A DNA stretch of 7,092 nucleotides from an uncultured Erysipelotrichaceae bacterium (GTDB taxonomy: Bacteria; Bacillota_I; Bacilli_A; RF39; UBA660), in the NCBI GenBank assembly GCA_902796215.1, contig CADBNY010000071.1, forward strand, positions 1 to 7,092, written 5' to 3'. The translations under genes were made by a program, and so were the position numbers. The notes under the pieces were generated by a model that had not been told where the DNA came from, made no database searches, and saw only the letters and a list, made by a program, of their open reading frames with translations. Positions 1-5,536 of this stretch are shown here, piece after piece; the stretch's first letter is position 1; each line of letters opens with the position of its first letter.

Positions 1-59
1 CAGTTGCCCGACCTACACCCTTAGCAGGGGCGCCTCTTCAGCCTCTTGAGTACTACTCC
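1..59 (-). tRNA. tRNA-Ser(GCU), 3' part cut off by window edge
   Basis: Read on the minus strand, the segment begins GGAGTAG-TA, followed by a D-arm (CTCAAGAGGCTGAAGAGG) and an anticodon stem-loop with GGGG-type stem bases around CTGCTAA. This gives anticodon GCU (complement of 23-25), which reads AGC/AGU serine codons. The start of a long class II variable arm (GGTCGGGCAACTG) is visible before the window ends, and a long variable arm is expected for tRNA-Ser. The T-arm, 3' acceptor strand and CCA lie outside. The 5' end is set by the usual GGAG start of Gram-positive tRNA-Ser(GCU). It has its own promoter upstream. Confidence 0.93.
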
Positions 60-77
60 ATCGCATCCGTACATATA

Positions 78-106
78 TTATTACATATTAAACAGCAAAA
101 AGTCAA
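78..106 (-). promoter_or_regulatory. Promoter of tRNA-Ser
   Basis: On the minus strand TTGACT (106-101) is followed by a 17-base spacer and TAATAA (83-78). This is a near-consensus sigma-A promoter, with a TG just upstream of the -10 box. Predicted transcription start is near 71, about 12 bases before the mature tRNA 5' end. It means tRNA-Ser is transcribed separately from the Ile-Asn-Glu operon further upstream. Confidence 0.75.
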
Positions 107-201
107 CAAAAAATAAATCAGTATATAAAATAGAAATCAAAGAAATATATAATTAAAATTAAAATTTACTTAAATAATAAATAATTTACGAAGTAAACAA
201 T

Positions 202-272
202 AAAAAAGAACTGATGGTATATGAGAATCAAGTCTGAATAATCCAATCAGTTCAATTGTTAGTAATATACCA
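202..272 (-). other. Two crossing 8-bp helices followed by a T-run: candidate structured small RNA or terminator
   Basis: On the minus strand TGGTATAT (272-265) pairs perfectly with ATATACCA (222-215), and GAACTGAT (253-246) pairs perfectly with ATCAGTTC (215-208). A T-run follows directly (207-202). The order A-B-A'-B' means the two helices cross, so they form either a pseudoknot or two alternative folds. The 3' halves abut, sharing base 215. Loop lengths would be 11 and 23 bases. A weak possible promoter lies upstream on the minus strand (TTTACA with TAGTAT at a 16-base spacing). It could be a small RNA, a read-through terminator between tRNA units, or chance complementarity in AT-rich DNA. 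I do not recognise a known RNA family. Confidence 0.3.
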
Positions 273-279
273 CAAAATA

Positions 280-301
280 AAAAATATGCTAATACTAGCA
301 T
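280..301 (-). terminator. Weak terminator-like hairpin
   Basis: ATGCTA (301-296) pairs with TAGCAT (291-286) around a four-base loop on the minus strand, and is followed by a T-rich run. The stem is only 6 bp and mostly A-T, so it may be a backup terminator for the upstream tRNA operon or a chance palindrome. Confidence 0.35.
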
Positions 302-323
302 GTAATTTATAAATGTAAAAATT

Positions 324-345
324 AAAAAACTCCCATAAGGAAGTT
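324..345 (-). terminator. Rho-independent terminator of the Ile-Asn-Glu tRNA operon
   Basis: On the minus strand AACTTCC (345-339) pairs with GGGAGTT (334-328, one G-T wobble) around loop TTAT, and the stem runs into a T-run at 329-324. It sits 13 bases after the encoded CCA of tRNA-Glu, so it closes the three-tRNA transcript. Confidence 0.8.
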
Positions 346-358
346 ATATTTGTTACAT

Positions 359-435
359 TGGTGACGAGTACGGAATTCGAATCCGTGAATGCTGCCGTGA
401 AAGGGCAGTGTGTTAAGCCACTTCACCAACTCGCC
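359..435 (-). tRNA. tRNA-Glu(UUC)
   Basis: The 77-base minus-strand gene includes an encoded CCA (361-359). Acceptor strand GGCGAGT pairs with ACTCGTC (one G-T), and the anticodon stem CTGCC/GGCAG holds loop CTTTCAC, giving anticodon UUC. The T-loop is TTCGAAT with stem ACGGA/TCCGT. It closely resembles Gram-positive tRNA-Glu in overall pattern. It is the last gene of the Ile-Asn-Glu operon, 3 bases after tRNA-Asn. Confidence 0.95.
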
Positions 436-438
436 ATA

Positions 439-515
439 TGGCGCCCCAACTAGGACTTGAACCTAGGACCCCATGATTAACAGTCATGTGCTCTAACCAG
501 CTGAGCTATTGAGGC
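439..515 (-). tRNA. tRNA-Asn(GUU)
   Basis: A 77-base gene with encoded CCA (441-439). Acceptor GCCTCAA pairs with TTGGGGC (one T-G), positions 8-9 are TA, the D-arm is GCTC/GAGC, and the anticodon loop CTGTTAA gives GUU. T-arm stem CTAGG/CCTAG encloses TTCAAGT. It is the middle gene of the three-tRNA operon. Confidence 0.95.
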
Positions 516-521
516 ATAAAA

Positions 522-598
<77 letters not shown>

Positions 599-639
599 AT
601 ATTTTTGTTTTTTCTAGTTGTTTTCTCAGTTGCAATAAT

Positions 640-669
640 AGAATACTATAAAAAAGCTATATAAGTCAA
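640..669 (-). promoter_or_regulatory. Promoter of the tRNA-Ile-Asn-Glu operon
   Basis: On the minus strand TTGACT (669-664) is followed by an 18-base spacer and TATTCT (645-640). The -35 box is near consensus and the same as the one used for tRNA-Ser. The DNA just upstream (about 670-745) is rich in A-runs on this strand, which would fit an UP element that raises stable-RNA promoter strength. Confidence 0.65.
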
Positions 670-769
670 GTTTATTTTTTATTTTTCTTTATCTTTTTTT
701 GAATTTGGTGTTTTTTTTGTATATTTATCCCCTTTTATTTATATTTTTTTATAATTCAATAAAAAAGTC

Positions 770-798
770 TTGTTATTTTTTTCATTTTACGTTAAAAT
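770..798 (+). promoter_or_regulatory. Promoter of tRNA-Lys
   Basis: TTGTTA (770-775), a 17-base spacer and TAAAAT (793-798) form a plausible sigma-A promoter. The predicted start near 805 is about 13 bases before the tRNA. It is divergent from the Ile-Asn-Glu promoter, and the two share a T/A-tract-rich stretch. Confidence 0.6.
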
Positions 799-817
799 AA
801 ATACGTATCTTTGAGAT

Positions 818-893
818 GGGCTGTTAGCTCAGTTGGTAGAGCAACTGACTCTTAATCAGTGGGTCTAGGGTTCGAATCCCTAACAGCCCACCA
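818..893 (+). tRNA. tRNA-Lys(CUU)
   Basis: A 76-base gene with encoded CCA (891-893). Acceptor GGGCTGT pairs with ACAGCCC, the D-arm is GCTC/GAGC, and the anticodon stem ACTGA/TCAGT holds loop CTCTTAA, giving anticodon CUU for AAG codons. T-arm TAGGG/CCCTA encloses TTCGAAT. It is a single-gene transcript with its own promoter and terminator. AAG is less used than AAA in such AT-rich genomes, so a second tRNA-Lys(UUU) must exist outside the window. Confidence 0.96.
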
Positions 894-904
894 TTTTGAT
901 GATT

Positions 905-931
905 ACTGAATCTATTTGATTCAGTTTTTTT
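905..931 (+). terminator. Terminator of tRNA-Lys
   Basis: ACTGAATC (905-912) pairs perfectly with GATTCAGT (918-925) around loop TATTT, and a run of T follows to 931. It begins 12 bases after the tRNA CCA end. This is a textbook intrinsic terminator. Confidence 0.9.
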
Positions 932-934
932 ATT

Positions 935-971
935 AAAAAAGTTCATTCTTTACTAGAGAATGAACTTTTTT
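935..971. terminator. Bidirectional terminator between tRNA-Lys and ddl
   Basis: GTTCATTCT (941-949) pairs with AGAATGAAC (957-965) around a 7-base loop. The stem extends outward through A6 (935-940) and T6 (966-971), giving about 15 bp with a T-run on both strands. It ends the minus-strand cell wall operon 6 bases after the ddl stop and backs up the tRNA-Lys terminator from the other side. Confidence 0.88.
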
Positions 972-976
972 TAAAT

Positions 977-2200
977 TTAGTATTTTAATTTACCTTTTCC
1001 GCCTTTTAATCCTCTATTAACTGCAAATCCTTGAAGAATATTTGATTCAAAAGAATGTGTTTTACTCATTCTTTTCTTATAATCTTTAATTCCTATATTA
1101 ATCATATCATCTAAGACTTGAGTAAAATTAATGTGTTTTGCATCCCATAGATAGAAAGCTAAACTTCCTGGAATAGAATTTATTTCATTAATATATACTT
1201 TATTTGTCTTTTGATCAATTAAGAAATCTATTCTAGCATTTCCTGATGTTCCAATTGCTTTAAAGGCTTTTGTTGCAATATCTTCTATTTCTTCTTTCGT
1301 ATTCTTTTCTAATTCAGCTGGTAATTTACGATTTGCTGTTGCCATTCCTTTACTTGATGTTTTTAAACTATTGCTTTTGATTCCTTTTAATTTTCCTTTA
1401 CCTGATCCAATGTATTTATCAGAATATGTTAAGAACTTGTTTTTTGATAAAACTTCTTCTATTTCACTAACTTTTTGGCTCTCGTAGTTTCCTATTATAG
1501 CAATATTTACTTCTTTTAGGTTTTCTACTACTTCTTCAACTATTATTTTATTATCATATTGTATTGCATCATCAATACCTTCAATTAATTTTTCTTCATT
1601 TTCACAGATTGTGATTCCAATACTTGATCCTGTTGTTGCTGGTTTTACAATAACTGGGAATTTTAATTTTTTTATCTTTTTCTTTATTTCTTCTAAGTTT
1701 TCTTTATATTCACTATCATAGAACCATACATAATTTGTCATTGGCAATCCTGCTTCTTTCCAAATGTCTTTCATAATAGTTTTATCTTGTCCTGCTACTG
1801 CAGCATAAATATCTGGTCCTACGAAAGGAATTCCAATTGTTTTTAAATATCCTTGTAAAGCTCCATCTTCAACATTTGTTCCGTGAACAATAGGAAAGGC
1901 AATATCGATTTCTTTTACAGTACTTTTCAATAATCCTTTTTTCTTTTGTAAGATATAACTTCCATCCTTATAATAAAGAACTACATTGTCACTATATTTC
2001 TTTATTAGATTAAAGTCTTGATATACATCAATATCTTTTAGCATATCTCCTGTATACCATTCTCTATCTTTTGTAATATAAATTGGTATTATTTCATATT
2101 TTTCTTCATCCATCTTGTTCATTGCTTGAATTGCAGAAATAATACTAACTTCATGTTCAACACTTTCTCCACCAAAAATAACACCTACTTTTATTTTCAT
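977..2200 (-). CDS. ddl: D-alanine--D-alanine ligase
   Basis: This cytoplasmic ATP-grasp enzyme joins two D-alanines with ATP to make the D-Ala-D-Ala end of the peptidoglycan stem peptide. The N-terminal signature is GGESVEHEVS (residues 10-19), with the catalytic Glu at 15. HGTNVEDGALQG lies at 106-117, and KPATTGSSIG at 186-195 holds Ser192, equivalent to E. coli DdlB Ser150. The omega-loop DKY gives Tyr263, equivalent to DdlB Tyr216. Metal-binding residues fall in RIDFL (from 323, Asp325) and NEINSIPG (from 338, Glu339 and Asn341). The Tyr rather than Phe at 263 predicts D-Ala rather than D-lactate as the second substrate. At 407 residues it is longer than the common 300-370: the omega loop carries a Lys/Gly/Ser-rich stretch at about 264-285, and there is a tail after about 375. 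The start has AGGAGAG 7 bases upstream, overlapping the stop of the Mur ligase gene, so translation is probably coupled. It is the last gene of the operon. Confidence 0.95.
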   Translation of the reverse strand: MKIKVGVIFGGESVEHEVSIISAIQAMNKMDEEKYEIIPIYITKDREWYTGDMLKDIDVYQDFNLIKKYSDNVVLYYKDGSYILQKKKGLLKSTVKEIDIAFPIVHGTNVEDGALQGYLKTIGIPFVGPDIYAAVAGQDKTIMKDIWKEAGLPMTNYVWFYDSEYKENLEEIKKKIKKLKFPVIVKPATTGSSIGITICENEEKLIEGIDDAIQYDNKIIVEEVVENLKEVNIAIIGNYESQKVSEIEEVLSKNKFLTYSDKYIGSGKGKLKGIKSNSLKTSSKGMATANRKLPAELEKNTKEEIEDIATKAFKAIGTSGNARIDFLIDQKTNKVYINEINSIPGSLAFYLWDAKHINFTQVLDDMINIGIKDYKKRMSKTHSFESNILQGFAVNRGLKGGKGKLKY

Positions 2201-2212
2201 AAAATCACTCTC

Positions 2213-3823
2213 CTATTTCTCATTGTATGTATCAGGTAAATCATTTTCAAATAATGCATATACATCTTTATCAGTTGCTATTTTCTCGATAAAAGGATAT
2301 GCATCTCTAACATCGTTGAATACAATTATTCTGTCCTTATCAAAACCTTTTGTTAATAGTCCTTCTTTAATTGGTTTGGTTTTTTTCTCTCCTATTAAAA
2401 TAGCATAATCTGCTACTTCACTAATTTGTTCACCAAAAGTTTTATTGTATTCATTTTCTTTTTCTCCAAGTTCAATCATACCTGGAGTTACTACAACTTT
2501 TGTTCCTGGCATCATTCCTAATACTTTGCAAGCGTTTTCTGCTCCTACTGGATTTGAATTATAAGCATCATCAATCATAAAGAAGTTGCTTAACTTTTTT
2601 AGTTCTAATCTATGTTCCACTGGTTTAACTTTTTTAACGGATTGTTGTAAATCAGATATTGAAATATCAAATTCTCTTCCTAAAGCAAGGGCTGCAAGAA
2701 TATTATATACATTATGCTTTCCTAATAATTTTGTCTGGAATTCATATTTTTTCTTGTCTCCTTTAAATATTACGTTAAATTTTGTTCCATCATGATTACA
2801 TTTTATATCTGTAGCACGAACATCAACATCTTCTTCGTCAATTCCTATCCACAAAATTTTAACATTGTTTTTTAATTCATAGCTTACTTGTTTTGGATCA
2901 TCTCTATTTAGTACACCAACACCATCTGATGGTAGAGATTCAATAAGTTCAAATTTTCCTTTTTGAATATTTTCTTCACTACCAAAACTTTCTAAGTGTG
3001 CTGTTCCTATTCTAGTTAAAATACCATATTTTGGTTTTACAAAATTGCAAAGACCTTTTATTTCTCCTCTAACATATGCTCCCATTTCTGCAATAAAGAT
3101 TTCTGTAAATTTATCCATGTGATTATTTATTGTAATCATTAAACCATATGGTGTATTCAAGTTTCTAGGTGTTGGTAATGTATTGTATTTTACATTTAAA
3201 ATGTCTGCTAAAATGTTTTTACTACTTGTTTTTCCATAACTTCCTGTAATTCCTACTACTTTTAGATTTGGCATACTTTTTAATTTGGTTTTTGCTTGGT
3301 GTAGATAGTAATAGTAAACACCTCTTTCATATGGATGATTAATTAATACTGCAAGAAATGCTATAAAACTGTTTAAGTAAACCATTAAACTTAATATAAA
3401 AATTAGTATCCATACCATTTTTGGATTTCCTATGTAGATTCCTAAAATGATTGATGGGATGGCATATAGAATGCTAATTGTAAAAATTAGTCTTTTTATT
3501 CTAGCTGTTACTACTAATTTTTTCTTATTTTGATCATTTTCTATTACTTTATTCCATTTGAATCCAACAAAAACCCAAATTGCTGACATAACCAATATAC
3601 ATAGGCTTGATATTAATTCTAAATCAAATATTACAAATACTCCAATTAAGGATATTGCTAATACTACTAAATCAAAATCTAAGAATTGCTTACTATTTTT
3701 TCTTACCCATTTTAAATATCTATTGTTTTCATTGTATAAGTTTTGCTGTAACATGTGAAGAGACCTTTTTGTTTTATAAAATACTGCAAAGAATGCAGAT
3801 AGTATGTATATAAGAATAATCAT
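2213..3823 (-). CDS. murF: Membrane-fused MurF-type Mur ligase (UDP-MurNAc-tripeptide--D-Ala-D-Ala ligase family)
   Basis: The C-terminal two thirds is a Mur ligase. It has P-loop GITGSYGKTS (191-200, Lys198), metal-site Glu246 in AEMGA and TAHLESFGS with His276. Lys290, in IQKGKFEL, is the likely carbamylated lysine. GKHNVYN lies at 369-375, HRLE from 404 and the MurF-type DDAYNSNP at 418-425. The last signature and the downstream ddl make D-Ala-D-Ala addition to the stem tripeptide the likely reaction. Residues 1-165 are not the usual UDP-binding MurF domain. They form five predicted membrane helices, at about 2-16, 52-67, 70-88, 112-132 and 137-162, with basic loops at 17-50 and 89-111, so the positive-inside rule puts the ligase in the cytoplasm. 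At 536 residues it is longer than the usual 450-470. AGGAGG lies 6 bases before the ATG and overlaps the upstream stop codon. Membrane-fused Mur ligases are, from memory, known in some Firmicutes, but their exact substrate form is not clear to me. Confidence 0.85.
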   Translation of the reverse strand: MIILIYILSAFFAVFYKTKRSLHMLQQNLYNENNRYLKWVRKNSKQFLDFDLVVLAISLIGVFVIFDLELISSLCILVMSAIWVFVGFKWNKVIENDQNKKKLVVTARIKRLIFTISILYAIPSIILGIYIGNPKMVWILIFILSLMVYLNSFIAFLAVLINHPYERGVYYYYLHQAKTKLKSMPNLKVVGITGSYGKTSSKNILADILNVKYNTLPTPRNLNTPYGLMITINNHMDKFTEIFIAEMGAYVRGEIKGLCNFVKPKYGILTRIGTAHLESFGSEENIQKGKFELIESLPSDGVGVLNRDDPKQVSYELKNNVKILWIGIDEEDVDVRATDIKCNHDGTKFNVIFKGDKKKYEFQTKLLGKHNVYNILAALALGREFDISISDLQQSVKKVKPVEHRLELKKLSNFFMIDDAYNSNPVGAENACKVLGMMPGTKVVVTPGMIELGEKENEYNKTFGEQISEVADYAILIGEKKTKPIKEGLLTKGFDKDRIIVFNDVRDAYPFIEKIATDKDVYALFENDLPDTYNEK

Positions 3824-3833
3824 AAAATACCTC

Positions 3834-4553
3834 CTAAATAAAATTATTTAATATACTTATCACCCTTGGTAGATTTTCTAAATATGCATAATGTGTTCCA
3901 GGTAAAACAATTAAAGCTGCATCTATCATGATTTTTTCTAGTTCTTTTGCATCACTTAATGGGGCTTCTGTATCATATTCTCCCCATATTAGAAGGGTTG
4001 GTTCTTCTATTTCTCTTGCATATTTTGATAAATCTTCATTTACTACTTCTACTAGTGTCTGTCTCATTATAGGGCTTGCTGCTTTATAATCTCTTGAACC
4101 TATAAATTTTTTCATATATTCCGCGAGGCCATTCATTCCGGGAAGTTTTTTCAAACTTTTTAAAATGCGAACTTTGAAAGATAATTTTTCTTTAATTCGA
4201 ATGCAAGGGCTTCCAAATAAAATTAGTTTTTCAATTGGATTCCGTGATGAATAACAAATTGCTACCCTTCCTCCAAAAGAATGTCCCATAACAATTGGCT
4301 TTTTTATTTCTAGTTTTTTAACAAACATCTCTACTAAGAGGGAATATTTTTCAATGTTCCATGGTTCCTTTGGTTCTGTTGTATCTCCAAATCCAGGAAA
4401 ATCTAAAATTGTAATTCTAAATTTATCACATAAAGCATCACCAATTGGTTTCATCATTTCAATATTTTGTCCCCAACCATGAAGTAATAAAATATCTTTT
4501 CCTTCACCATATTGTATGTAATTAACGTCTATATCTTGTATATTTATTTTCAT
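3834..4553 (-). CDS. Alpha/beta hydrolase, substrate unknown
   Basis: This 239-residue protein is a complete alpha/beta hydrolase fold enzyme. HGWG (25-28) supplies the oxyanion hole, and the nucleophile elbow GHSFGG (90-95) carries Ser92. Asp194 in WGEYDTEAP and His221 in GTHYAY complete the triad. A helical cap lies at about 120-180. There is no signal peptide or membrane segment, so it should be cytoplasmic. The spacing to the Mur ligase gene is 10 bases with overlapping stop and Shine-Dalgarno, and AGGTGA lies 5 bases before its own ATG. Its place directly before murF and ddl suggests a role near cell wall precursor metabolism, for example cleaving an ester, thioester or misformed conjugate, but nothing in the sequence fixes the substrate. 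General esterase or lipase labels would be guesses. Confidence 0.85.
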   Translation of the reverse strand: MKINIQDIDVNYIQYGEGKDILLLHGWGQNIEMMKPIGDALCDKFRITILDFPGFGDTTEPKEPWNIEKYSLLVEMFVKKLEIKKPIVMGHSFGGRVAICYSSRNPIEKLILFGSPCIRIKEKLSFKVRILKSLKKLPGMNGLAEYMKKFIGSRDYKAASPIMRQTLVEVVNEDLSKYAREIEEPTLLIWGEYDTEAPLSDAKELEKIMIDAALIVLPGTHYAYLENLPRVISILNNFI

Positions 4554-4574
4554 TTACATCACCTACTATTTTTC

Positions 4575-5366
4575 TTATTGTGTTTTTTCTATTGAACTAA
4601 AGCTGTAATCTAGGCTTTCATTTTGCTTAAATGTATAATTAAATGTAGCTAATTTGGAACCATATTTACTTACAATTTCTTTTGGACTTACTTTACCATT
4701 TTTTAAAGCTATATCTCCTATTTTATTTTGCTTTGTTTCATCTTTATATAAGATAATATTACTTGCTATATTTGTTCCTGGTTGAATTATATATTCTACA
4801 AAGACTATTTTCCTTGTTACAATAACTTTATTATCCTTAAGAATTGTTTTTGTATTTATTGCCATATATTCTGATGGATAAACATTTGAATCAACTGGTT
4901 CTATATAGGCATAAGAGACTAAATTTCCATCATAGGCTGTCTTTAAATATTCGCCTGAATTAAGGGTTGCTGTTTGATACTTTAAATTATCCCCAAATAT
5001 TTTTGTAAAACTATTTTTGGCTATACTTTCTGGAACATATAAAAGTAGATTACTTTCCTTAAAATCACTTCGAATACTTGCATAAACTGCAGCCCCTAAG
5101 TCAAAATCTTTAGCTTCTAATTTTTTCTGTTTATATATATATGCAAAATAGTTCGTTCTTGGATCATTAAAGGCTTTATCGAACTTCATTAAAGTCTCAC
5201 TTATTTGATAAAAGGCAGTTAAATCAATATTAACATCATCGATCTTAGTTAATGTTTCTTCTTTAGGTTTTGTCATTATTTTATCATAAGCAATGTATCC
5301 CCCTAGACCTAGACTAATTAATAATAGCAATATTATAATGACAATGAGTCCCTTTTTACCTTCCAT
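4575..5366 (-). CDS. Single-pass membrane protein with extracytoplasmic domain, unknown function
   Basis: I do not recognise this 263-residue protein. A basic N-terminus (MEGKK) precedes one strong hydrophobic helix at about 7-27, ending in a Gly-rich stretch (SLGLGGYIAYDK). This fits an uncleaved signal anchor with residues 30-263 outside the membrane. No lipobox Cys is present and the protein has no cysteine at all. The outer part has alternating hydrophobic and polar residues suggesting beta strands (about 105-200), is Lys/Tyr/Asn rich and shows no catalytic motif I can name. The start is chosen for AAGGAG 9 bases upstream; another ATG 5 bases earlier is out of frame. It is the first gene of the operon, 21 bases before the hydrolase, directly behind a strong promoter. 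Confidence 0.8.
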   Translation of the reverse strand: MEGKKGLIVIIILLLLISLGLGGYIAYDKIMTKPKEETLTKIDDVNIDLTAFYQISETLMKFDKAFNDPRTNYFAYIYKQKKLEAKDFDLGAAVYASIRSDFKESNLLLYVPESIAKNSFTKIFGDNLKYQTATLNSGEYLKTAYDGNLVSYAYIEPVDSNVYPSEYMAINTKTILKDNKVIVTRKIVFVEYIIQPGTNIASNIILYKDETKQNKIGDIALKNGKVSPKEIVSKYGSKLATFNYTFKQNESLDYSFSSIEKTQ

Positions 5367-5397
5367 TTCATTTTGCTCCTTTTACTTTTCTTTTATT

Positions 5398-5426
5398 ATT
5401 ATATAAAAAACAGTAAAATGATTCAA
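5398..5426 (-). promoter_or_regulatory. Promoter of the cell wall operon
   Basis: On the minus strand TTGAAT (5426-5421), a 17-base spacer and consensus TATAAT (5403-5398) lie 32 bases upstream of the first start codon. It should drive the membrane protein, hydrolase, Mur ligase and ddl genes, since no internal terminator is visible. I see no clear operator or riboswitch in the short leader. Confidence 0.78.
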
Positions 5427-5493
5427 GGGAATTTCATATTTATTTATAAATTTTAATAAATTTAATTTTTTCTATATTATTTTTTTAGAAATT

Positions 5494-5501
5494 GTTATAA
5501 T
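5494..5501 (+). promoter_or_regulatory. Extended -10 promoter of the DUF4230 pair
   Basis: TGTTATAAT (5493-5501) is a consensus -10 box with an upstream TG (extended -10). No good -35 box is seen at the expected 17-base distance (TATATT at best). Predicted start near 5508, about 29 bases before the ATG. It is divergent from the cell wall operon promoter, about 70 bases away. Confidence 0.6.
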
Positions 5502-5536
5502 GAAGATAGAAAGTTGTAAAGGAGTAAGTAGTATTT

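Larger units (their letters stand above)
60..358. other. 299-base non-coding, AT-rich spacer between tRNA genes
   Basis: I find no convincing open reading frame here on either strand. The spacer holds the tRNA-Ser promoter at the low-coordinate end and the tRNA-Glu terminator at the high-coordinate end. Between these lie two further minus-strand terminator-like structures, at 280-301 and 202-272. The part between about 107 and 200 is plain AT-rich DNA in which I see nothing specific. Confidence 0.7.

Noticed and set aside
215..272. Possible degenerate tRNA with acceptor-like ends GGTATAT/ATATACC
   Set aside because: The enclosed length is too short for a tRNA, and no D-arm, anticodon arm or T-stem pairs properly on either strand. 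Kept only as an alternative for the crossing-helix element.
2223..2408. Short plus-strand open frame inside the Mur ligase gene
   Set aside because: It lies wholly opposite a well-supported gene, has no ribosome binding site and codes for a low-complexity Ser/Leu/Ile sequence typical of an antisense shadow.
3558..3813. Two overlapping plus-strand open frames opposite the membrane domain of the Mur ligase
   Set aside because: They are antisense to the transmembrane part, overlap each other in different frames and show no start signals. The membrane frame has a coherent topology and leads directly into the ligase domain.
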